This document shows positions 55,274 to 64,000 of a stretch of DNA of 64,000 bases, piece by piece. The notes below the pieces were generated by a model. The model ran no database searches, was not told where the DNA came from, and saw only the letters and a program-made list of their open reading frames with translations. The stretch spans positions 1 through 64,000 of the forward strand of contig JABYQS010000095.1 in assembly GCA_022592435.1 (NCBI GenBank), in the 5' to 3' direction. The stretch is from Cerioporus squamosus (lineage: Eukaryota > Basidiomycota > Agaricomycetes > Polyporales > Polyporaceae). Numbering within the stretch: the first letter of the stretch is position 1; each line of letters starts with the position of its first letter. Position numbers and translations under genes: made by a program.

Positions 55274-58200
55274 TCACGACTTCTTGAGCGTGAGCTTAAT
55301 CTTGGGTGCGCCGGACGGCGTCGCAGGAACCTCATCGTCGTCTTCGTCCATCGGGACCATCGGCGGACTCGTCGCCAGCGGGGAGGGCCCATGGGACCCC
55401 GCGAAGGGCCCCGGGCGAAGGGAGCTCGAAGCCCCGGGTGAGAACAGGCTATCTGATCCAGAGCCAAATGTGAAGCCACCGGTGCCAGTTGGGGACGTCG
55501 CGGGTGGGCTCGTCGCTGAGGGTGTAGGGAGCGGCGGCGCACCCTGGTTGAACTCAGCCCAGCGTGGACACTTGCGGTTGGTTTCTGTGGAGAAAGGGAG
55601 GGAGGAAGAGCGGGGAAGAAGGAAGCAATGAGCGCCTGAGATGCATTCGAGGGAGAAGCATTGGCTTGGAACTTACTCATGTGCCCTATCTGACCGCAAT
55701 GCCCACAACGACGCTAAAGATACCGGCATGAGCACATTGGAAGCCAAAGAATGGGCCGACGTGGCTCACCGTGGTATCCGCCTTCATGGGACGGCCAAGC
55801 TGCAAGGGCGTGCCGCCTTCCTTGACAATTTTCGCATTCTTCCTGTGCAGCCGCCGTTCCTGATTTTTCTTCATGCGTGCAATCTCTTCCTCGATCCTGT
55901 GAAGGGGGAGTCAGCATGTTCCCCCACTCCACATCAGCTGAACGCTATACCTCTTCTTGGCTCGTCTGTCTCGGTCAGCGTCGCCGGTGGGAGCGAGGGC
56001 GTCGGCGGTCGTGTTCTCCTCCTCGATGACCTGCCGCTTCTTGACGTATGCCGCAATCACAGCAGCATCTCGCACAATCTCGGTCTTCCACTCGCCATCG
56101 ATGAACCGCTTTATCCGCAGCACACGCCGTGCATCAGGACCAAGGCTGCCATCCCGGATCGTATCGCGCGCAAGTGAGGAAGCTCGACTGTACGATGGCG
56201 ACCCTGGCCCTGGCGTTTCCGGATGCGCCATTGGCGACTGTGCAGGAGTGTACGCGTCGAACATCGACAGCCTGCGCATTGGCTTCTTCTCCTTCTCCAC
56301 AGCCTTCTTCTCATCCTCGTTATCCGACAGCTCAGGCTCATCCTTCCGACTGAGCGAGTCGAACTGGGCCTTCCAGATGCGCTCGATCTCGGACTTGTAG
56401 ATCTGCTGCTGCTCTGCGACGTTGTACCGGTGGGCAGACTTCGGGCGGCTCTCGGCCTCAGCTGCGAGGAAGGACGACCCGTCAGTAAGCGGCGATGACT
56501 CAACCCGGAAAGACGCACCGAGTTTCTGCTCGTAATCCTCGCCCGCCTTCACGAAGATGTCCTTCATGGAGACACGGACGAAGCTGAAAGCCTCGCCACG
56601 GCCAGTTGGGTCCCCCTCACCATGCAGCTTCAACATCGCCTTCGCCTGCGTCGCGAAGAGGAAGTTCTTCGTTGTGATCCAGGGCGCAAGCTGCTGCTCG
56701 ATCGACAGGTTGCCCTCGTCCTCCTCAGCGACCTCGCCGCTGAAGCTGTAACCGGAGTCCTGTAGATGCCGCTGGCCGACCTGCATACTCTCCGACAGGA
56801 CGACTTGCTCGGGCGTCACCATCTTCAGCATGTCGGTGTCAGAAGGGATCGTCCACTTCTCCTTCAGCCGCCAAAAGCCCTGATGTGGCCCTCGCCGGTG
56901 ATACTCCATGAATTCCTGCAAGGTGGCGTTAAGCCATGACCGCGATCGAAAGAACGGAGGGGAGCCTACCTTCAAGCGCTGCCGCATCTGCAGCTCGTTC
57001 TGGTCGGGAAAGTACTTCATCAACCGGGATATCTTCAATCGCTTCTCCGTGCTCTTCTCCAGCAGCTTGAATGCGATGATCTGCAGGCGCAGCTTGATGG
57101 TGTTGGTGATCTTGCGCGAATGAGGGCCGGGCACCTCAGTGACTGGGTATGTCTGACCAACCACGAAGAGGTTGGGGATCTCCCGAATGTAATACTTGGC
57201 CTCGCCTCTCACTGTCGTCCTGGAGGTTATGTTAGAATTATGCACATTCTGCCCGAATAGGCTGACCCACCGAATGATCAGGAAGTCAGTTGGGTACGCC
57301 TTCTGTCGGAACAGCGGAGCGCGGATTAAGTTGTTGTACAGAGCAGGCACAGTCTGCCCAGGGTAGACGTAACCAAACTTCATGAACGGAGACTCATCTT
57401 GCGGCTCGATGATGATCGGCTCCCCGAGGTCATACTGCGCTCTCCACTGAGTACGGGATTGCCGTGGGCTTGAGCAATGACACGCACCTTGGGTATATGG
57501 TCATCCTTCTCGCTCTTCTTGCGATAGTAGTTGACGAGGATACTGCCCATGCCGAAGTTGGAGACGATGGGAGGATGCTCCTCAGAGAATTCCCATAACA
57601 CGAAGTTGCTGGTATCGCGCAAGCTGAGATCTCCAGTCCGGTGCAGCCCTTCGCCTATATCTCCGCCTTTGCCGACCTTGCGACCCGCCCTGTCTTTCTT
57701 CTTCTTCGCTGTGCGAACCTTGGAGAAGCGTATTGGGATATTCGAGGGAAACTGGAGAGCAGGTCTGTGGAAGGAACGTGCTTCCTGCTTCGATAGCCGC
57801 GTCTTGTACTACAAGCATGTCTCAGTCGGCATACAGTTAAGCTGAAAATCAGTGAACTTACGAAGGGGAGCTGAAGCTTCTGAGCCGGATACGCATGCTC
57901 CACGACAAGTTGACCGAAAGTCTGTCGAACACGGTGACGACCACCGTCCTTTGATACCTCGTAGTATTGGTCGTTTGAAATATTGAACTTGTCCTTCGGC
58001 TGAGTGTCCGTCCGAATGCGCTTCCTTGGTCGAGCAACGTCTTGTGCTGTGCCCACGTGAGCCGGATACAAAGCGCATGGTCGAGATACTCACTCTGTGG
58101 CCGCTCTTCTTGCACCAGATCTTGCTCGTGCAGCTCAAGCTGAGTGAAATCTCTGAAGGGCTCCCGGGGACCCCAGATGATGCTCTGCGTCCAACCTCCC

Positions 58201-59153
58201 GACTCAAGATCCTTGTTCAATGGCGTGGCGAGGTTACTCTCGGGGAGCACAGGTTTGGAGTCTTCCCATGTTGGCTCCCAAACGATCTTCTCGTTCCAGT
58301 TGGTGATATTGACAAGGTCGAAGGAACGGTCATCGAAGGGTAGCGAAGTTGGTCCCTCGCCCGTCCGCGACTACACAAGAGCTCAGTAACATTGTCAGAA
58401 TCTGACCTTGGTATGTGCTCACCTCGAGAGCCCTCCTCAGGTCGTGCTCCACATCGCCTGACGCCACTGCCTGTTCCACACGCTTGCTCTCTACCTGACG
58501 TTCCGCATCTCCGACTATAGCCTGAAGGAAGTTCTTGGGTGCATCTCTCTTCTTCGGGTACACAGACTCGACTGGGGACGGGTAAGCTCGTTGACATCAT
58601 CAACGACCCACCAAGTGTCAGTACGTACCTGTGAAGGGCCGTCTTACTACACGGGACTTCTGGACGGTAATACCCTTGAACAACTCCGTGAAGTTCAACA
58701 CCTTGTCCTTCTCGAAGCTCGGGAACCTCTCGTAAACACTCTTCGGCCGTTCGACTACCCGCCGAATGATACGCTTGCGCTTCTGCCTCTGACCCATCTG
58801 CACGGGAGACTCCACCTCCATCTTGACATGCCCACCGTGATCGTCTTCTTCCTCCTCCTCAGCCAGCTCCCTGTCCACTTCATCTTCCCAATCCTCACCC
58901 TCCCCAGGCCCTACTGCAACGTCCTCATCCTCGTCCCACTTGTCATTGTAGATCTGCTTGGCACTAATAGCTGGAACGCCAGAGATACCGAGCTGGTTGG
59001 AGAGACCAGGACCAGTCGGCAAGTCAAGACCAGAGAGAACATTGCTCAAGGAGAAGCCAGTCAGAGTAGCAATGACGCTATCCTCATCCTATGGGATATT
59101 TGTCAGATGCAGACTGACGACCACCGAGTGCCGTGGCTTACCTGGCCAGACAT
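55274..59153 (-). CDS. TAF1: Transcription initiation factor TFIID subunit 1 (TAF1)
   Basis: A 12-base first coding exon (MSGQ, 59153-59142) splices to DEDSVIATLTGFSLSNVLSGLDLPTG. Family blocks follow: the acidic EDWEDEVDRELAEEEEEDDH, RIIRRVVERPKSVYERFPSFEK, SIIWGPREPFRDF, ISNDQYYEVSKDG, NTSNFVLWEFSEE, GEPIII then FMKFGYVYPGQTVPALYNNL, and KYYIREIPNLFVVGQTYP. Together these are the DUF3591 core. A C2HC zinc knuckle (CGHCGQIGHMKTNRKCP) and a serine/proline tail ending KIKLTLKKS close the protein. No bromodomain is present, as in yeast Taf1. It is the scaffold of TFIID that contacts TBP and core promoters. The gene reads in frame across its whole length. It is divergent from PA28, 351 bases apart. 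Confidence 0.93.
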
Positions 59154-59504
59154 TGGGAGACGTGGTTTCTGGTGGGTCTCGTCAGGCAGGAAGACTTCGG
59201 ATAAAAACAAGAGGAGTCGAGACCGGGGAGCTCAGCAGGAAAGAACGCGGCGGAGTGTGGTACTGAGTAGTGGTCGTGGTCGTCGTCCAGTCTGGGTCCA
59301 GTCGAGCTGAGTCTGCGGGTCGGAGGCGGAGGCGCTTATTAGTTCGCACGTGTTGCTCGCGATCGAGATCTGTGTAATGGGCGCTCGCGCATCGTTCCCT
59401 GGATTCCTGGAGCGCGAGAGGCCGTCTATATCCTCCACCACGTCTTTCCTTGCCACTTGACTCCCCATTCGCCACAGCGTATCAGCCACCAAACTCGAGC
59501 CATA
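59154..59504. promoter_or_regulatory. Divergent promoter, TAF1 and PA28
   Basis: A CACGTG motif lies at about 59347-59352. No TATA box is obvious for either gene. Confidence 0.35.
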
Positions 59505-60840
59505 ATGTCGCGCAAGCTCAACCTGGACAGTGAGACGAAGAAGGGCCTTGATGTGTGTGTCTACTAGTACTGTCTCGCGTACATGTGACGCACAGCTCGC
59601 CTACGACTTACCCTCTGCATGCAGGCTTTCCGCGATAGTGCAGCTGCAGCTGCGGAGGAGGTCGTGTTTAAGACATTTCCGCAGAAGGTGCGTGCTCACT
59701 TGTCTTCCTTGGATGCACCGTTCGCTCATCTGCCGTCCATCCAGGTCCTGTGAGTGTGACACATCTGGCGGTGGCGGAATGCGCACCTACTTATGGCTGG
59801 GCGACAGAGAGATACAGAAGCTCATTGACTCAACGTTCGAAGCATCGTCCCCGTTTCACCTCTCGAATGCGTCGCGCACGACGGATGTCACTGTCTACCC
59901 CGCACCGACGTCTTCTGCTGAGCATGAAAGCAAGAAGCGCAAGCTCGACACCGGAGATGCTGTCAACGGCGCTGGTGTCAGTGCAACGCCGGACTACCGC
60001 CACGTGAAGAATCCCGCACACATGATTTCTAACAAGCACAATATTGCGATTCACGAGCAGCTTAAGCGGGAATGCGAGATATTGGCAGAGCTTTGCGTGC
60101 GTGCTGTGTACGGCTTCCATTAAACGCCAGCTGAATGACGCCCCTTACAGGACAAGGTCAAGCTATGGATCAACCTCTCCATGCCTAAGTGAGTCGCCAC
60201 TTCTTCATGCTTCAGCCATCCCACTGACAATCTACTTCCACCCAGGATTGAAGAGTGAGTCTGCTCTGATATCTGTCTTCCGCGCCGGACTGACGGATCG
60301 ATTAGCGGAGACAACTTCGGTGAGTAACTGCGCGCCTCGGTGCTTCGTTGCGGCTCACCGTCATATCAGGTGTTCAAATACAGGAAGGTTAGTAAAGCAT
60401 GTCTCATTGCTTCGTTACGTGCTACAAGCCACCGTCAGATGTGTTGTCCGAGCTGCATCGCTCCCAAGAGAGTGCATACAACCTGCGGGACGCCGGTCGT
60501 CAAGACTACCTCACCCGCGCGAAGATCTGCAGCAAGATCATCAAGTACCCGCACTTGGAGGACTACGCGGTACGTGCTATACAAGACATATATTTGATTC
60601 TTAGCATTCTGAACGCATTATCTAGCTCGCATTGAGGGAACATGATGAGAAGCAACTCTATGTTGCCCGCCAGAATCTCTACGACCTGCGCTCCATCTAC
60701 TCCATTCTGACAGACATTCTGCATAAGAATCTCGACAAGGTACGACCACTCCTGCCTTATAACCGCCAGTGATACTCAATGCAAACCCTGTGTTGCAGAT
60801 TCGCTCTCCAAAGGGTAATAATGCGAGCTCCATGTACTGA
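59505..60840 (+). CDS. Proteasome activator PA28 (REG-gamma/PSME3-like), microexon-rich
   Basis: About eleven exons encode a protein of roughly 250 residues. It begins MSRKLNLDSETKKGLD and continues AFRDSAAAAAEEVVFKTFPQKVLEIQKLIDST, the first PA28 helix and linker. A variable KKRKLDTGD loop with a nuclear-type signal separates this from NKHNIAIHEQLKRECEILAEL. The activation-loop region is KLWINLSMPKIEDGDNFGVQIQ, followed by YLTRAKICSKIIKYPHLEDYA, LYDLRSIYSILTDILHKNLDKI and a C-terminus ending SSMY. PA28-gamma caps the 20S proteasome as a heptamer and opens its gate without ATP. Exons of 5, 9, 14 and 18 bases (59745-59749, 60246-60254, 60306-60319, 60370-60387) are needed to rebuild the conserved segments. 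Confidence 0.92.
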
Positions 60841-61041
60841 GTACCGTGAGACCTTGCCTGGTCCTTGACGTCGTGATCGCAGGACGAGACACCCTAGACT
60901 TATGTATGGCTGTATCATATCGGACACTCCTACTCTATATCCAAAGTCCTATATTGACCCGGACTGGGGCCTGCTATGTCATGCTACACTATCGGTGAGA
61001 TACACTGACGATACACGCCATCTACACATGCTATAGATCGA

Positions 61042-62753
61042 TCATACTGAGATCGTTTTGAAAATGTTGAAGCCGTCGTATGCTGTGCTGATCACCGCAC
61101 CGGGGATCTGCGAGTGCCAGTGGATCTCCTTAACGTCCTTCTGGCCCTGGTGCACAAAGAGCAACTGAGGTGGAACCTCCCGGCCACCCTCAGTCGCATC
61201 CATCGCGCCCGTCTCCTCATCGTCCTGCTCGACTGCGAGGTCCCACAGCGTCACTTGGTCATCCGCGCCGGAAGCGGCGAAGATGGAGTCTTCTGTGGGA
61301 TGCCATTCGATGGAGGTGATGGGTGCGCTGTGCCAGTTGTAAGCGGCGACAGGCGTCGGGTCTGATGCGGATGTCCTGGGTTATGCCATCAGCAAGACAG
61401 TGTCAGGTTGAGCAAAAATCATGCTTACGCCTTCTTCTTGACGTTCCGGAGGTCCCAGACCTTGATCCCGCCCTCGTCTCCACCGCTCAGCAGCAGGTAC
61501 GTGGTCGCGCGGTTCCAGCTGATCACGTTCACGTCGCTCTCGTGCGCCTTCTCGATTCCAGCGACGCTCTGCCGACCCTTCATTCTGACGTCCCAGACCT
61601 GCACGCTCTGGTCCGCCGAACACGATGCGAAGACTGTCGGCTCAGTGGGACTCCACTGCAGATCCTCGACGCTGGACGTGTGCGACGTGAAAGGCTGGCC
61701 GAGGGTGTTGAATCCTGAAGCGGTTGTCGTCGCCAGGTAGATCTTCGAGTGAACATCACCAGTAAGCAGTCGCAGTCCAGAGGGGTTCGCGCCACCGGAG
61801 GAGGCCCAGTCCATCGCGAAGCCTTCGGCTGAGTGCGAGTTGACGGTGAATGCGGGGGTGTGAGTGCGGGACTTGTCAATGGTGTACCCGGGGACGTCGA
61901 GGGCCTCGATGAGCGGCCGGACATCCCATATGTGCACTTTGCCAGTCTCGGACCAGCTCGCGACGTAGTAGGGTTGGGAGACGGGAGGGAGGGGGGACGA
62001 GGCGGGAAGGGGCTGAGCACGGATACGATTCACGCCGCCGAGATGGGGAATAGAGCGGTGTTCGAGGAGAGGGTCTTCATCTAGTGTGTCATCGTCGTCG
62101 TTATCTTCATCGTCCGAGTCTAGTTCGGGGGTAAATAGGGCGAAGGAAGCAGAAGATCAGACATGTCCGCACCGTTCTCCTTCTGGGTCTTCTGGAGCGA
62201 GCTCATCTTGTATACGGATATCTCATTGTTCTTTGCAACGTCCGCTTGCGTTCCGGCGACGATGTACGCGGTTGCGGGGTATCGTTGCCTCTGATCTCCG
62301 AGGTTGTCTCGGAGGACGTCGAACGAAAGACATGGCCAGTTCACGGACATGTTATGTCGCATAATGTACACCGAGTCATCGGGCTCTAGGATCTCGTCCT
62401 TTTCTAGGCGGTGAACCCCCGGTATGTAGGCTTCGGGCGCGGGAGGCTGTTCTTCGGACTCCTCGATCGGGGGAAGGACCTCATCGTCTACGTCCACGTC
62501 CATACCTGCAAGCTAATGTGAATGAGGTTGCCATAGTTGTACAGATTGATCACGCACCGTCCTCAGCCTTCCCCGACTCGGCATCTACGACCTCTTCGTC
62601 GCTCTCGTATTCATCCTCCCATCCGTCCTCGAATTCGCCCATCTCATCGTCTACGACATGTTCCTTTTGCTTGGACTCCGACCGCGGTGTCTTGCGAGGC
62701 TCTCCCTGCGGGTTAGAGGAGGTCTGCACCTCTGTTGCCGATCGCTTTGACAT
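61042..62753 (-). CDS. RRB1: Ribosome assembly protein RRB1 / GRWD1 (WD-repeat)
   Basis: The start [10 protein letters not shown] at 62753 is preferred over the in-frame ATG 30 bases upstream because it matches the family N-terminus. An acidic head ([18 protein letters not shown]) precedes [20 protein letters not shown], the histone-binding-like motif of the RBAP46/48-related branch. WD repeats follow: [114 protein letters not shown] and a C-terminal [19 protein letters not shown]. The protein chaperones ribosomal protein L3 in the nucleolus. The introns are short and the frame is unbroken. Confidence 0.95.
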
Positions 62754-63376
62754 GATAGAGCCGTGAAGTGCAGCTGGGTGCAAGCAGCTAGAGCGTACAA
62801 GTGAATGGGCGCTTGATCAACCGCCAATTTTTTGGAAGCGCCGAGAGTCCGGGCCGCACGTGTGGGAGGCACCGGGCGTCGGTGGCGGGTGGGAATCCCG
62901 AAAGAAGCGGGATCGCGGGCGGCTTGAACGACTTTGCCTGCGGCGTAGTGAGGGTGGCTGGCCCCGTGGGCAGCAGCTGCCCCTCTACGTCCTTCCGCCA
63001 CGACACTCGAGAAGCGCATCGCATGCTTTAGAAGCCCTCCAGCAGCCGCAATAACACTCAGACAGGATGCGGGCACGGTGACAGCCCGCGCAGTGCGCTG
63101 CCCACTGCTGGCACTTCGCGTTTTGCTCGAACCCGCGCGAACCCGCTGTCGGGATATGTGTCGTCACTTGATTGCATTCAGCAGTACGTGGCAATTCCGA
63201 ATGATTGGAAAGATCTCCCGCCGCGACGCTGACGCGTCGATGATTATTACCGGCATCCCGACTGGTCCTCGCCCCTGCCAGTGGGTCTCACGTATAAAGA
63301 CCCCGCCTTCTTGCGCTTTTGGGCCGCATCCCTCGCGACAAGTTCAACCTTCTGACGATCTCTGACCTCACACAAC
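62754..63376. promoter_or_regulatory. Divergent promoter region, RRB1 and MGST3-like gene
   Basis: A TATAAA at 63293-63298 serves the MAPEG gene. No gene is recognised in between. Confidence 0.4.
63293..63298 (+). promoter_or_regulatory. TATA box of the MGST3-like gene
   Basis: TATAAA lies 79 bases before the ATG at 63377, in good position for a highly expressed fungal gene. Confidence 0.6.
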
Positions 63377-64000
63377 ATGTCTGCTGCCTCCATCGTCCTT
63401 CCCAAGGAGTGAGCCCCGTCTGCTGTGTAGCAACGTCATTTAAGTCTGACGCATATGTTACGTGTGTGCTCAGGTTTGCGTACCCGGTCGCTACGGCCGT
63501 CTCCTCCTTCTACCTGCTCCTCTGGCAGACCATCAAAGTCAGCCGTGCTCGCAAGGCCGCAAAGGTTGATTACCCGCAAGGTTAGTTGCGTCTGCCTTAA
63601 AATAGCCCCTGGTTCTTTGCTGATTCTTGCTACAGTATACGCCGACAAAGCGGAGGCCGCTGCTAACAAGGCTGCACTTGCTTTCAACTGCACCCAACGT
63701 AAGTACTTTTAGGATAAGTCAGACTCTGGATGCTTTGACTAACCACCAGTATTGACACTCCAGGGGCTCACCAAAACACCCTGGAGGTGCTCCCGGTTGT
63801 CCTCACCGGCACCCTCATCTCTGGGTTGAAGTACCCCATTGCTGCTGCTGCTCTGAGTGGAGTGTGGGTCCTCGCCCGAGTATTCTATACGATCGGATAC
63901 TCCACCGGCGACCCCAAAAAGGTGAGCATCTATGGTGACTACTCGTTCTTCCAGCCCCCCCCCCTGACACAGTGCATCCAGCGTAACATGCTTGGTGCTG
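63377..64000 (+). CDS. Microsomal glutathione S-transferase 3-like (MAPEG family), truncated by window end
   Basis: The first exon encodes MSAASIVLPKE. The second begins FAYPVATAVSSFYLLLWQTIKVSRARK, a membrane helix followed by a basic loop. After small exons (VYADKAEAAANKAALAFNCTQR) comes AHQNTLEVLPVVLTGTLISGL, which carries the MAPEG signature FNCxQRAHxNTLE (the conserved arginine, asparagine and glutamate contact glutathione). A third helix ends GYSTGDPKK before the next intron, and the sequence stops at RNMLGA. The enzyme should be a trimeric integral membrane protein of the ER or lipid droplets conjugating glutathione or reducing lipid peroxides. At least four introns interrupt it. The last part lies outside the window. 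Confidence 0.93.

Noticed and set aside
62820..62840. AATTTTTTGG as an RRPE-like ribosome-biogenesis element near RRB1
   Set aside because: Only a partial match and no PAC (GCGATGAG) partner is present, so the support is too thin.

Overview
This window is nuclear DNA of a filamentous basidiomycete, most likely a white-rot polypore (Polyporales). The reasons are GC-rich genes interrupted by many 45-70 base GT-AG introns with CTRAC-like branch points, closely spaced divergent gene pairs, a classical secreted basidiomycete laccase, a GH3 beta-xylosidase, a small secreted protein, a PacC regulator and fungal-type transcription and chaperonin genes. The species is not determined. All gene models were spliced by eye, so exon borders are inference unless a family motif pins them.

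Layout. 1-10.5 kb: a WLM/Wss1-like metalloprotease (-), an F-box protein (-), an eEF2-lysine methyltransferase of the FAM86/Efm3 type (-) divergent from a mitoribosomal protein of the Bot1/mS45 family (+), a gene-poor stretch, then an FAD monooxygenase (+). 10.6-16.7 kb: two tandem ACS-family MFS transporters (-) that may serve the monooxygenase. 17-24 kb: CCT7 (-) divergent from the DNA-repair ATPase RAD5 (+), then an intron-containing tRNA-Leu(AAG). 24-28 kb: a small secreted protein (-) and a divergent pair of regulators, Zn2Cys6 (-) and bHLH (+). 27.7-32.7 kb: about 5 kb without a recognisable gene, holding a three-copy tandem repeat. 32.7-39.1 kb: laccase (+) converging on a beta-xylosidase (-), then a basic-secretory-protein-like metalloprotease (+). 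39.3-42 kb: two tandem short-chain dehydrogenases (-). 42.3-48.8 kb: FCP1 CTD phosphatase (+), an EF-hand myosin light chain (+), a conserved fungal protein of unknown function (-). 50-52.7 kb: PacC (-), with seven GCCAAG sites upstream. 52.7-55.3 kb: intergenic with a 175-base tandem duplication. 55.3-64 kb: TAF1 (-) divergent from a PA28/REG-gamma proteasome activator (+), RRB1/GRWD1 (-), and an MGST3-like MAPEG protein (+) cut by the window end.

Two window-wide patterns stand out. First, several genes only reach their conserved motifs if ultra-short exons are accepted: 6 bases in the WLM gene, 5 and 3 bases inside ATPase motif I of RAD5, and 5, 9, 14 and 18 bases in PA28. Second, at least seven positions in otherwise well-conserved genes (WLM, F-box, EFM3, FCP1, PacC) look like single-base deletions. 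Because FCP1 is normally essential, consensus-sequence errors from long-read assembly are the simplest explanation, rather than a run of pseudogenes.
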